Source: CBDCRK01 sp965220955 (GTDB taxonomy: Bacteria > Desulfobacterota > Binatia > Bin18 > CBDCRK01). Taken from it: 64,000 nucleotides of DNA. Of the stretch, positions 17,453 to 25,640 are shown one piece after another. Location: the NCBI GenBank assembly GCA_965220955.1, contig CBDCRK010000001.1, positions 1-64,000 on the forward strand, read 5' to 3'. Numbering within the stretch: the stretch's first letter is position 1; each line of letters opens with the position of its first letter. A program made the position numbers and the translations under genes. The notes beneath the pieces were generated by a model, which had not been told where the DNA came from, searched no databases, and saw nothing but the letters and a program-made list of their open reading frames with translations.

Positions 17453-17715
17453 GCGGAGAGTGGGTCGCATCTTATCCCACGGGTCTGCCTTACGATCTGG
17501 GATAGGCTTATTAACTTCAAAGACACGCTGAGACTCGAAGTTGGTGAGGAAAGGAAGAGAGAGCAGTGGGGTGGGTATGGCCCATCAGGAATCTGCTGGT
17601 TCCGGTTTAGGCTTATCGAAGGATCACGGTCAAGGTGGCGAATGTTTATGACAACGAATCTATGGTAGTGAAAAAGCTACAGCGTCGTGGTAGGAATACC
17701 AGGGAGGTAGTAGCT

Positions 17716-17910
17716 ATGGAGATCTTTCCAGGTATCTCGATGGACCCCAGTATCCGGTTTGGCAAGCCCTGCCTCACCGGGACACGGATCGACGTGGCTA
17801 CCGTAGTGGGCACCTTGGCCGCTGGGGAAAGCTTTGAAGCAGTGGAAGAAGCCTACCAGCTCTCCCGTGAGCAGATTCTAGATGCGCTTGGCTACGCTGA
17901 AATAGGATAA
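17716..17910 (+). CDS. DUF433 family protein (orphan antitoxin-like)
   Basis: 64 residues from an ATG with GGGAGGTAG upstream. The sequence FPGISMDPSIRFGKPCLTGTRI, then VEEAYQLSREQILDALGYAE, is the usual DUF433 pattern. DUF433 genes commonly pair with a PIN/DUF5615-type toxin, but the next gene is an unrelated oxygenase 29 bp on, so this copy has no toxin beside it. A longer in-frame start at 17635 exists but lacks support. The upstream stretch 17453-17715 shows no gene. Confidence 0.75.
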   Translation: MEIFPGISMDPSIRFGKPCLTGTRIDVATVVGTLAAGESFEAVEEAYQLSREQILDALGYAEIG

Positions 17911-17939
17911 GCACAGCTCATAAAAGTTTTTGTCATAAC

Positions 17940-18647
17940 GTGAACATCAAGGAGCGGCTAGAAAATCTGGACTGGCAAGATCTTGAAGGGTCGCTCTGGG
18001 AGTTCGGCTATGCCAAGACACTGCCCATACTAACTCCGGAAGAATGCGCCCAACTCATCGGCATATATGCGGACAATACCAGGTTCCGTTCTCGAATTGA
18101 TATGGCGCGGTACCGGTTTGGGATGGGTGATTACAAGTATTTCGCTGATCCGCTGCCCCCTTTGGTACAGGCCCTGCGTACCCACGCATACCCACCCCTT
18201 GCTGCAATTGCCAACCGCTGGATGGAAGCGCTCGGAACACCCGAATGTTACCCTCCAGACCTGTTAAGTTTTCTTGCCTTATGCCGTAGACATGGGCAGA
18301 CAAGGCCGACGCCTTTACTCCTGCATTACGAGTCGGGTGGTTATAATTGCCTCCATCAGGACCTATACGGCGATGTTGCTTTTCCCTTACAGCTTGCCTG
18401 CTTTCTCAGCCGGCGCAGCCTCGATTATATCGGCGGCGAGTTCCTTCTGGTCGAGCAGCGACCACGCGCCCAGTCCCGCGGCGAGTCCATTACCACGGAA
18501 CAAGGCGAGATCGTCATCTTCGCCACTCGCTATCGGCCTGCTACGGGGGCACGAGGATACTACCGCGCGAACATGCGGCATGGCGTAAGCCGTATAATTT
18601 CTGGCTCACGCTACACCCTCGGGGTAATCTTTCACAATGCCAAGTGA
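17940..18647 (+). CDS. COG3826-type 2OG-Fe(II) dioxygenase
   Basis: 235 residues with a GTG start. The double-stranded beta-helix core has an iron-binding H139-x-D141 (CLHQDLYGD), a distal His214 (MRHGVS) and a 2-oxoglutarate-binding Arg in SGSRYTLGVIFH. The segments YRFGMGDYKYF, LPPLVQALRTHAYPPLAAIANRW and YIGGEFLLVEQRPRAQSR match my memory of the uncharacterised COG3826 family, which can occur near alkylation-repair genes. Here it sits 70 bp before an ECF sigma factor and an Ada-like fusion, so a role in oxidative demethylation (AlkB-like) or related damage repair is a reasonable inference. The substrate is not known. Confidence 0.82.
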   Translation: MNIKERLENLDWQDLEGSLWEFGYAKTLPILTPEECAQLIGIYADNTRFRSRIDMARYRFGMGDYKYFADPLPPLVQALRTHAYPPLAAIANRWMEALGTPECYPPDLLSFLALCRRHGQTRPTPLLLHYESGGYNCLHQDLYGDVAFPLQLACFLSRRSLDYIGGEFLLVEQRPRAQSRGESITTEQGEIVIFATRYRPATGARGYYRANMRHGVSRIISGSRYTLGVIFHNAK

Positions 18648-18693
18648 GATCTTGGAATTGCCTTTTCCTTTTTTCACATCTCCCCTCCTTTGG

Positions 18694-18708
18694 TGTCTAT
18701 AGTAGACA
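18694..18708. promoter_or_regulatory. Perfect inverted repeat before the ECF sigma gene
   Basis: TGTCTA, TAG, TAGACA is a 6-3-6 palindrome ending 9 bp before the sigma-factor ATG and touching its GAGGGAG ribosome site. It could be a repressor site, or a small hairpin that limits translation initiation. No copy was noticed before the neighbouring oxygenase gene. Confidence 0.45.
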
Positions 18709-18717
18709 GAGGGAGCG

Positions 18718-19281
18718 ATGAGGGTGCAGGGGCAAGAACCTAGGAGGCTATTTTTTAACGAGGTGGTGACTCTGTACCAGCGAGGGGTATACACCTACCT
18801 CTTACGGCTGACCTACAATCCGCACGATACTCAGGATCTCTTCCAGGAGACCTTTCTTAAAGCTTGCCGGGCCTATGCTTCGCTGCCATCAAAGGCTGAT
18901 TATAAGGCCTGGCTTTTTCGCATCGCTACCAACCTGGCAAAGAACTATTTTCGCAATCGCAAAAGACACGGGAGGATAATTGTGAGCAACGAGCAGCTGT
19001 ACCGCCCAGAAGTTGAACATTATCCCCACAAAGCAGATGGAGCAGAGGCTGCAGTGATCTCGCGGGAGACAGCTAGAACTCTGCTGATGGCGATCGATGC
19101 CTTGCCTTTCAGACAGCGGGCAGCCTTCCTCCAGCGCAAGTTCGAGGGGCTCAGCTATGGAGCAATCGCCGCTAACCTTGGCTGCTCCGGCGAGACGGCA
19201 CGGGCGCATGTCTATCAGGCGCTGCGTAAGATCCGACTCTTGCTTGATCAGCACAACAACGTAGAGAGGGGGATCAAATGA
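18718..19281 (+). CDS. ECF-type RNA polymerase sigma factor
   Basis: 187 residues of the sigma-70 ECF group. Region 2 is at about 15-90 (LLRLTYNPHDTQDLFQETFLKACRAY, then AWLFRIATNLAKNYFRNRKR) and region 4 at about 128-180 (ALPFRQRAAFLQRKFEGLSYGAIAANLGCSGETARAHVYQALRKIRLLL). It directs RNA polymerase to a specific regulon. The stop overlaps the next ATG by four bases (ATGA), the usual arrangement of a sigma and its anti-sigma factor, and that next gene does begin with a zinc anti-sigma motif. GAGGGAG supports the start. Confidence 0.9.
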   Translation: MRVQGQEPRRLFFNEVVTLYQRGVYTYLLRLTYNPHDTQDLFQETFLKACRAYASLPSKADYKAWLFRIATNLAKNYFRNRKRHGRIIVSNEQLYRPEVEHYPHKADGAEAAVISRETARTLLMAIDALPFRQRAAFLQRKFEGLSYGAIAANLGCSGETARAHVYQALRKIRLLLDQHNNVERGIK

Positions 19282-20237
19282 AAAGCAGACAGACTCTTCC
19301 CTGTGGGTTTCTGGAAGACGATTTCATCGCTGTGACTCTGGGAGAGGCATTGGCGACTCTACGCCAGAGAGTAGAGACTCATCTCCGCTCTTGTTCTTCC
19401 TGCACAGCCCTTTCTAGCCAATACCATCAGCTCTGGTCGCAACTCGACTCCCTGCCAGAAGTCTCTGAAGAAGAGATATTGGGAGTGCGAAGAGCGCTTA
19501 ATGCTCGACTCCAGTTCCCCCAACATCCCCGGCTGCTCTCTGCTCTATGGCATTCCCCAGTGGGAGATATACGTATTGGCAAGACAGAAAAGGGAGTAGC
19601 CTTGGTAGAGTTTATACATCAACCAGAAGAAGAGGCCGTTCCTTCCCGCCTTGCCAGAAAATTTACGGTGGAGCAGGGTGGGGAAGATCTAAAAGCTCTT
19701 ATTCGGTCCCTGGAAGAGTACCTAACCGGCCAGCGACAAAATCTGGAGTGGGTTGTGGATGAGGCTTTTATGCGCAGCGATTTTCAGCGCGAGGTTCTGC
19801 GTGCGACTGCCGAGGTACCCTATGGTACGGTAGTGACCTATCTGGGTATTGCCGAGACCATCGGCCGACCCAAAGCTGTGCGGGCCGTGGCCCAGGCTCT
19901 ACGCTATAACCCGGTGCCCATCCATATCCCCTGTCACCGGGTGATTGGCAGCGACGGCAGCCTTACCGGGTATGCAGGCAATCTGGTAGGGATCAAAAAG
20001 CACATCCTTGCGGTCGAGGGTATTCCGGTGGTGGAGACCACTAAGGGTCTCTCCATAGCCAAAGAACGCATGTATGTCGGCTGGCGGCATAACCGCTGGT
20101 TCTGCCGGCCGAACTGTTCTGCGCTAAAAGCTCAATCTGCAGGTGACCGGGTATTTATTTCCTCGTGTGCCCGTGCTGAGCAAATGGGCTATGAGCCGTG
20201 TGACAAATGTCGTCCGGATATATATCCGCTGGCATGA
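19278..20237 (+). CDS. Anti-sigma zinc motif fused to MGMT and Ada zinc domain
   Basis: 319 residues with an unusual domain order. Residues 9-42 carry C9...H35-x3-C39-x2-C42, the ZAS anti-sigma zinc motif. Residues about 90-248 are an O6-methylguanine-DNA methyltransferase with VPYGTVVTYLGIAETIGRPKAVRAV and active site PCHR (Cys219). Residues about 264-319 are an Ada metal-binding domain: C276-RPN-C280 and C308-DK-C311, the same spacing as the methylphosphotriester-accepting site of E. coli Ada. The AraC-type DNA-binding part of Ada is absent. Read together with the overlapping sigma gene, it is probably a suicide repair enzyme that also holds a sigma factor and releases it when methylated. 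The domains are seen; the signalling mechanism is inferred. Confidence 0.9.
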   Translation: MKSRQTLPCGFLEDDFIAVTLGEALATLRQRVETHLRSCSSCTALSSQYHQLWSQLDSLPEVSEEEILGVRRALNARLQFPQHPRLLSALWHSPVGDIRIGKTEKGVALVEFIHQPEEEAVPSRLARKFTVEQGGEDLKALIRSLEEYLTGQRQNLEWVVDEAFMRSDFQREVLRATAEVPYGTVVTYLGIAETIGRPKAVRAVAQALRYNPVPIHIPCHRVIGSDGSLTGYAGNLVGIKKHILAVEGIPVVETTKGLSIAKERMYVGWRHNRWFCRPNCSALKAQSAGDRVFISSCARAEQMGYEPCDKCRPDIYPLA

Positions 20238-20298
20238 CTCACATCACAAAACCTATGAAAATACCACATGTGAAAATATAGATTCGCCAGGAGGAACT

Positions 20299-20490
20299 AT
20301 GGCTGCAAGAGTTGATCACATTATCATCACCGTCAATGACTTCGGGAAGCCCAGAGATTGTGGCTGGGTTTCGAGTTCGCTTTTTTCGTTGACAAGGATC
20401 CGGTTTCTCAGTAAAAGGGGCTCAGGCTTAAAGTGGGTTCAGCTAAACTCCAGTTGCCGCGAATTAATCGCGTCTGGAAAGGAGCGGGCA
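20299..20490 (+). pseudogene. Glyoxalase/VOC-family gene remnant
   Basis: After an AGGAGG site the frame reads MAARVDHIIITVNDFGK, the start of a VOC-family protein. It then shifts: another frame continues WLGFEFAFFVDKDPVSQ, a stop, then GLRLKVGSAKLQL, which fits a later VOC strand. At least one frameshift and one stop break it, and most of the C-terminal half is missing. The esterase gene begins at its end. Confidence 0.6.
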
Positions 20491-20495
20491 TCAAA

Positions 20496-21368
20496 ATGAC
20501 AAACAATGCACTCAAGACTTATGAAATCGACGTAGAAGACGTCGAGTATATCCGCCACGGGGATAAGCCGCTGCTAGCTCGTCTCTTCAGGCCGCACGGC
20601 CAAGGCCCGTTCCCATTCATTGTCGAACTGCATGGCGGCGCCTGGTGCCTGGGTGACCGCCTGATGGACGTTGCCATCAACGAACCATTGGCCAAAAGCG
20701 GAGTGGTGGTGGCGGCTCTGGATTTCCGTATGCCGCCCGAGGCATCTTACCCGGCCTCGCTGGCCGACATCAATTATGCCATCCGGTGGCTTAAGACGCA
20801 GGCCACGGAGTTTGGCAGTCGCCCCGAGCTGGTGGGCGTACTGGGCAACTCCAGCGGCGGGCATCAAGCTATGCTGGCGGCGATGAGACCGCACGACCCC
20901 AGATACGCGGCGTTGCCGCTACTCACTAGTGGGTCGGCTGTTGATGCCAGCGTGCGCTGCGTGGTTATGTACGGGCCGGTTATCAATCCGCTGGGACGCT
21001 ACCATTATGCCAAGAAGCTGAAAGAGGGTGGAAAACCGTACCCTGAGTTAGTGGACTTGGTGCTGCCACTACACGATAAATACTGGCTGACCGAAGAGGC
21101 TATGGCCGAGGGCAACCCGGTGCTCGCGCTGGAACGTGGCGAGCAAGTCGAACTGCCACCCGTGCTTTACCTTCAGGGCACTCTGGATAAAGCTCATCCT
21201 CGCATCGATCTCGATCGCTTTGTTGCGAATTACCGCGAGGCGGGTGGCCATGTGGAGCTGGAGCTGTTTGAGGGCGAGGCTGAGGGGTTCATTAACAGGA
21301 ATCCGTCTTCACCAGCCGCCGGGCAGGCAATAGAGAAGATCATAGAGTTCGTCCATAGGCAGGTCTAG
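20496..21368 (+). CDS. Alpha/beta hydrolase (HSL / BD-FAE-like esterase)
   Basis: 290 residues from the ATG at 20496; an upstream in-frame ATG at 20433 belongs to the VOC remnant. HGGAWCLGD provides the HSL-type oxyanion hole and GNSSGG the nucleophile elbow; the acid is probably in GTLDKAHP. Where the family has a catalytic His (usually xxHGF), this protein reads GEAEGF, so Glu replaces His. That may mean lost or altered activity. Its neighbours are an amidase and broken genes, which gives no pathway hint. Confidence 0.75.
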   Translation: MTNNALKTYEIDVEDVEYIRHGDKPLLARLFRPHGQGPFPFIVELHGGAWCLGDRLMDVAINEPLAKSGVVVAALDFRMPPEASYPASLADINYAIRWLKTQATEFGSRPELVGVLGNSSGGHQAMLAAMRPHDPRYAALPLLTSGSAVDASVRCVVMYGPVINPLGRYHYAKKLKEGGKPYPELVDLVLPLHDKYWLTEEAMAEGNPVLALERGEQVELPPVLYLQGTLDKAHPRIDLDRFVANYREAGGHVELELFEGEAEGFINRNPSSPAAGQAIEKIIEFVHRQV

Positions 21369-21393
21369 TAAACAGAAAGGCCCCGCGCGCACG

Positions 21394-21415
21394 CCGCGTT
21401 AGCGCGCTAACGCGG
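21394..21415. repeat. 22-bp perfect palindrome
   Basis: CCGCGTTAGCG joined directly to CGCTAACGCGG forms a perfect palindrome in the otherwise empty gap between the convergent esterase and amidase genes. The surrounding 21370-21580 stretch is GC-rich and encodes nothing recognisable. It could serve as a bidirectional terminator stem without a T-run, or be part of a lost element. Confidence 0.5.
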
Positions 21416-21593
21416 TGGCCATTGCGCAGGTGGGCCAAAGGAAGATGGGAGCTTAGGGTCGAACTCTCGGTGCACGTCAATCGGCAAAGCGAACCGAGTT
21501 AGTGGCCGATGGAGAAAACAACCGGACTTCCACACCCCGGAAACGGCCCGGGCGCGAGCCTCTCTGGTTTGGTGTTATGCCGTAATCAAGCAA

Positions 21594-23297
21594 TTATCCG
21601 GTAGGTGGACGGTGATGGCCTACCCCCAGTTTGGCTTCGAGGGCATGGGCCAGAGCCAGGATCTTCCCCTCCTCAAACAACCGACCGTGAAAGGCCACAT
21701 TCTGAGTGATGGTGTGCATTTCGCCACTTGGATCATCAGGTACAAAGCCCTGACTCCTTGTGGGACTGCGGTCCAATCCAGCACGAAGCGTAATTCCTGG
21801 ATGTCCAGTGAAGTTGGTCGCCACTAAGAGGTCGAAGGAACCGTAGGTCGGGGTAAACAGCGCATCTACACTGGCAAAGATGTTGTGCATTGCCACCATG
21901 ATCTGCCGGCGGAGACGCTCAGCCTGCAGGTAGTCCACCGCCGACAGCAAACGAGCTTGTCGCCAGCTATTGGGCCAGCTATAGCTATCGGGCCAGCTAT
22001 TGGGGAGCAACTCGTCGCGGCCGTCAAGCGTTAGTTCCTCAAAGATCGCGGCGGCTTCAACAAACAAATTGTTGACCAAGGCTAAGTAGGGAAACTGCGG
22101 CAGTTCCACTTCCACCAACTCCACACCAAGTTCCCTCAGCACCTCCAAGGCGTTGGTGTGTGCTCTGCTTACGGGTAAAGACACCCCAGGTCCGTACCCG
22201 ATCTCCTTGAACCAATCCTGGGAATAACCGACCTTCAGTTCACGAAGGCGAACTCGCCAGTCATAAGCGAAGCCCATAGGGATAGAGGTCGCGGATTTGG
22301 GGTCCACACCGTTGAGGGCGGACAATACTATGGCTGCATCTTCGACCGTGCGGGTGAGCGGACCGATGCGATCCAGGCTGGGAGTGAGGGGCATGGCTCC
22401 CTGGGTGGGAATCCTGCCGAATGTGGCCCTCAACCCCACCACGCCACAGCGATCAGCCGGGTTGAGGATCGAACCAAGACTGTCCGTGCCAATCGAAAAC
22501 GAACAGAGTGCGGCGGCAGTTGCGGACCCGGATCCGGTACTCGAGCCGCCAGCATGCTCTTGTACATTCCAGGGATTGCGGCAGGTGCCGCCAAACCACC
22601 GGAAGCCGTTGGCAAGACTTGCCGTGGCCAGCTTCCCCAGCAGAACAGCCCCGGCGTCCCGAAGCTTGGTGACGATTGTGGCATTCTCTCTGGGGATGCG
22701 GTTCTTGTATGGAGTTGCTCCCCAGGTTGTCAAGATATCTGCCGTATCGAAAACGTCCTTGAGGCCATAAGGGATGCCGTGGAGTTGGCCCCGGTATTGT
22801 CCCGCCGCTAGCTCACGATCCGATTCATCAGCCTGACGTAGCGCCAGATCCTTGGTAACCGTGATATAACAGAAAAGTTGCGGGGCGATCTGCTGGATCC
22901 GGGAAAGATAGATCTCGGTGAGCCTGTGGCTGGTGATCTGTCTGGTTCGGAGCCAATGCGCCTGTGATTTCACCGAGGCAAAGGCAATGTCGACCTCACT
23001 AGCGGGGAGAGGACCCGGATCACCTGGTGACAATTCGAGCCGATCTTCTTGGGGTGGATAGATAACACCCGGCAAGCGGGGATCGAAGGTGATGGCCGGC
23101 TGTAGGGCCAGTGGGCGGGAGACGCTACGAATTTCCTTTACGGCGGCAACCTGGTTGTTAATGGTCTGCAGGAGTTGTTCGCGTTCATTGTCGGAGTACA
23201 AGAGACCATGTATCTTCTCCGCTTCCGCAATCGTTTGTTGGGTAATAGCACCGGAGCCCAGGACGGTTGTGTGGTCATTCCTGGCGTTTTTTTCCAT
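21594..23297 (-). CDS. Amidase signature family protein
   Basis: 567 residues, longer than the usual 450-500 because of an N-terminal part of about 115 residues before the barrel. The Ser-cisSer-Lys centre is intact: Lys in YGLKDVFD, cis-Ser in GGSSTGSGSA, nucleophile Ser in GTDSLGSIL. The GGGS-type core and GPLTRTVEDAAIVLSALNG agree with amidases that hydrolyse aliphatic or aryl amides; the substrate is unknown. It resembles GatA at 38433 in the core only. A local duplication encodes NSWPDSYSWPNSWR near the C-terminal half. Confidence 0.85.
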   Translation of the reverse strand: MEKNARNDHTTVLGSGAITQQTIAEAEKIHGLLYSDNEREQLLQTINNQVAAVKEIRSVSRPLALQPAITFDPRLPGVIYPPQEDRLELSPGDPGPLPASEVDIAFASVKSQAHWLRTRQITSHRLTEIYLSRIQQIAPQLFCYITVTKDLALRQADESDRELAAGQYRGQLHGIPYGLKDVFDTADILTTWGATPYKNRIPRENATIVTKLRDAGAVLLGKLATASLANGFRWFGGTCRNPWNVQEHAGGSSTGSGSATAAALCSFSIGTDSLGSILNPADRCGVVGLRATFGRIPTQGAMPLTPSLDRIGPLTRTVEDAAIVLSALNGVDPKSATSIPMGFAYDWRVRLRELKVGYSQDWFKEIGYGPGVSLPVSRAHTNALEVLRELGVELVEVELPQFPYLALVNNLFVEAAAIFEELTLDGRDELLPNSWPDSYSWPNSWRQARLLSAVDYLQAERLRRQIMVAMHNIFASVDALFTPTYGSFDLLVATNFTGHPGITLRAGLDRSPTRSQGFVPDDPSGEMHTITQNVAFHGRLFEEGKILALAHALEAKLGVGHHRPPTG

Positions 23298-23369
23298 GGT
23301 TACATCCGATTCATCCTATTCTTGACATACTTTCACCACATCTGGTGATACCCTATATGGTAGAGAGAT

Positions 23370-23707
23370 TTAGGATAAGTTGTAGATCTCCTTTACATTA
23401 CGGCCCAAGACACGATCACGGCTGTTCTGGTTTAGAGATGCTACTAGCTTAATAACGTCTCTAACCCAGGAACCGGTATGATCCGGGTGTGGATAGTCGC
23501 TGGCCCACATGAATTTATCGGCACCCACATGGTCTATGATGTGGGGGACCGCTGATTCGTCCGGATCCCCTGAGATAAAGCACTGGCGCTTGAAGTAGTA
23601 GGTAGGGGGCTGCTTTAATGGCACTGTATGGCCAAGCATGGTCTCATAGACGGCATCCATGCGGTCGAGAAAGGCTCCAATCCAGCCAGCACCTGCTCAT
23701 ATGCCAT
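23370..23707 (-). pseudogene. Amidohydrolase (metal-dependent, COG2159-like) with internal deletion
   Basis: The C-terminal part is clear: AGWIGAFLDRMDAVYETMLGH, then SGDPDESAVPHIIDHVGADKFMWASDYPHPD and VLGRNVKEIYNL, the end of a TIM-barrel amidohydrolase. About 35 bp upstream an ATG with a strong AGGAGG site starts MAYEQV but in a different frame. The simplest reading is a deletion that joined the first few codons to the last hundred, leaving a non-functional gene. Confidence 0.7.
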
Positions 23708-23829
23708 CTTAATAATCCTCCTACTTGAGATCTGGACTTAAAAAATAGTCAATTAGCGCTCTAGCCGAGCCATGATGCCAGAAGAGTAGTACTCGCGGAA
23801 GTCCTCGGTTATATCTCCGGTTGTTTCTC

Positions 23830-24426
23830 CACTCTACTCTTTGCCTCCGCAGACAGAAGAGTTGGTGAGATACAAGGCAGTCGGTGTAGCTAGCAGTTTA
23901 CTTCTACCATCGAACACCCTGTGCCTCCTTCTCATCCGGTACGCCTCGCCCGACCGGCAGCGTGCATTTCTGACCCCTATTGCGAAAGGGAAACTTATAG
24001 CAGGATTGGCCGTCACGGAGCCGGCTGGTGGGTCCGATTTGATCGAAGCTATACAGTGTGTCGCCGAAAGTGACGAAGATCACTGGGTTATCACTGGGCA
24101 CTATGCGAAGAGCGCTTGCTTATCGCCCTAGGTTCCATCGCCTTAGCCCGCGTCTGCCTGAAAGAGCCGGTCGCCTATTCGACCAGCGCCGATCTTCGCT
24201 TTCCGCAGACTGAAGGCCCGCTACCCGTGATGACAAAGCTTGTTGGTCCCTGTATGGATGCGTTGTTTCTAAAAATGCCCCTCAACTCATAGGTGCCCTA
24301 AGCCCCCTCAAGAAAAGTCGGCACTGTAGTGACACAAGGGCAGGGCTTCTTCGAGCGGGCAGGGTTTGAGGCTGTGCTTGCCAAGCTGCCTGACTACCTG
24401 GCTGAATTGATTAGAGAGCGGATGTT
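23830..24426 (+). pseudogene. Acyl-CoA dehydrogenase remnant and decayed sequence
   Basis: From about 23841 the frame encodes RYASPDRQRAFLTPIAKGKL, then IAGLAVTEPAGGSDLIEAIQ, the central signature of an acyl-CoA dehydrogenase, then DHWVITGHYAKSA and a stop at 24131. The N-terminal domain and the C-terminal helical domain are missing. Further on, other frames give IALARVCLKEPVAYS and, near the end, GFFERAGFEAVLAKLPDYLAEL, which I cannot place with confidence. Together with the amidohydrolase and VOC remnants it marks 20.3-24.4 kb as a decay zone. Confidence 0.6.
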
Positions 24427-25374
24427 TTAATTTCTTCTCCCTTTTGCTCGTTCTCTTTCTAAGTCCAGCTCGGTCTTTATACCTAAAGCATGTAGGGCGT
24501 TATTAGCCTCTTCCAGGGAGGTCGACCTAGCCAGGGCCTGAGCAGGTTTAGAGAGGGTATGGAAAAGAATGGTTGGCGACAGGTAAAAGGTGAGAGTGGT
24601 AAGAGGGGTAAGCATTACCTGCCTCTCATCTCCCCGGATCCCTCTTATTCCTGTGGTCCCTCTGGCGCACTCCAGGGGGATAGCGCTTGCTTCTGTTGGT
24701 ACTCGTTTAATGACCTGCTCCATTTCTGCCACAACCTGTTGGGTAAGCCCCCAAGCACCTAGTAAACCACCCTCTTTAGCAACTTTTCCTAAAGCAATTT
24801 CTATTTCTTCTGTCGTTAACTCTCCATCGCTGCCATAGCCAAAAATGCCCCATAGGGTTCGGTATCCTTTGGTTTCCAGGCTAGCCAAGGCGGCAAGCAT
24901 AATGGAATCTGCCAGGGGGCTGCGCAACCCCGATTCTCCTCCTTGGGCAAGAGAATCGCCCCCAACGTCAATACCTACAAGAAGATCCGTTTGCAGGGCT
25001 TCCATGGCAGCCTCTGTGCCAGCCATGGCCCCTTGTACGCCGCCGTTTATGTCAATATGGAGCACCTCCCACCCGTAAAGTGCGGCCATTTCTGATTCAG
25101 TGAAACGCACACCATACCGAGTCTGAGTCTGACCATTGACCAGCCAGGCGTGGGGGTGAAGCTCCCGAATATTTTGGATCTCGTCGCGAGAACGGGGGCC
25201 AGGCCTAGAATCATACACATAACGTTCCCAGGGAAGACCGCCCAGGTGAAACTGTAGGCCGCAGAATTCTAGGAATCTAGCAGTGGCAAGTGCCCCGACT
25301 ATGTCGCCTCCTCCACCAACACCAATTACCAGGGCACGAGAAGAAGCGCAAAGAGTTGCTTCTAAGCTGTTCAC
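24427..25374 (-). CDS. DUF1152 domain-containing protein
   Basis: 315 residues. A Gly-rich N-terminal motif (ALVIGVGGGGDIVGALATARFLE) suggests nucleotide or phosphate binding, followed by the family segments GGLPWERYVYDSRPGPR, DLLVGIDVGGDSLAQGGESGLRSPLADS and GIFGYGSDGELT. DUF1152 proteins occur in archaea and scattered bacteria, and their role is unknown to me. Monocistronic; the upstream 266 bp to the L,D-transpeptidase gene holds nothing recognisable apart from a repeated TTTCTTAAAC. Confidence 0.82.
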   Translation of the reverse strand: MNSLEATLCASSRALVIGVGGGGDIVGALATARFLEFCGLQFHLGGLPWERYVYDSRPGPRSRDEIQNIRELHPHAWLVNGQTQTRYGVRFTESEMAALYGWEVLHIDINGGVQGAMAGTEAAMEALQTDLLVGIDVGGDSLAQGGESGLRSPLADSIMLAALASLETKGYRTLWGIFGYGSDGELTTEEIEIALGKVAKEGGLLGAWGLTQQVVAEMEQVIKRVPTEASAIPLECARGTTGIRGIRGDERQVMLTPLTTLTFYLSPTILFHTLSKPAQALARSTSLEEANNALHALGIKTELDLERERAKGRRN

Positions 25375-25640
25375 AACCTATAACCTCGTTATCTTGACAG
25401 CCTATAAATACTCCAAATCATTCAGTATATTACATTGATTTCTTAAACGATTTCTTAAACCCAGATGCAAACCGCCCCAGATCTGACAGCAGGTGCGAAT
25501 AATCATGGTCTTCTGACAATAAAAGTTGGAGGAGCTTTATTCCACTTAACATAAGGCTATGTTATTGGGCTGCTGGGAAATTTTCAAGTATTATCTGAGA
25601 TGTTTGGCGTGAAACAATCTGAAGAAAAATATGAGGTTTC

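Noticed and set aside
21380..21590. Possible integron attC site
   Set aside because: The gap has a palindrome and a GTTATGCC-like end, but the core sites do not fit RYYYAAC/GTTRRRY at proper spacing and there is no integrase gene.
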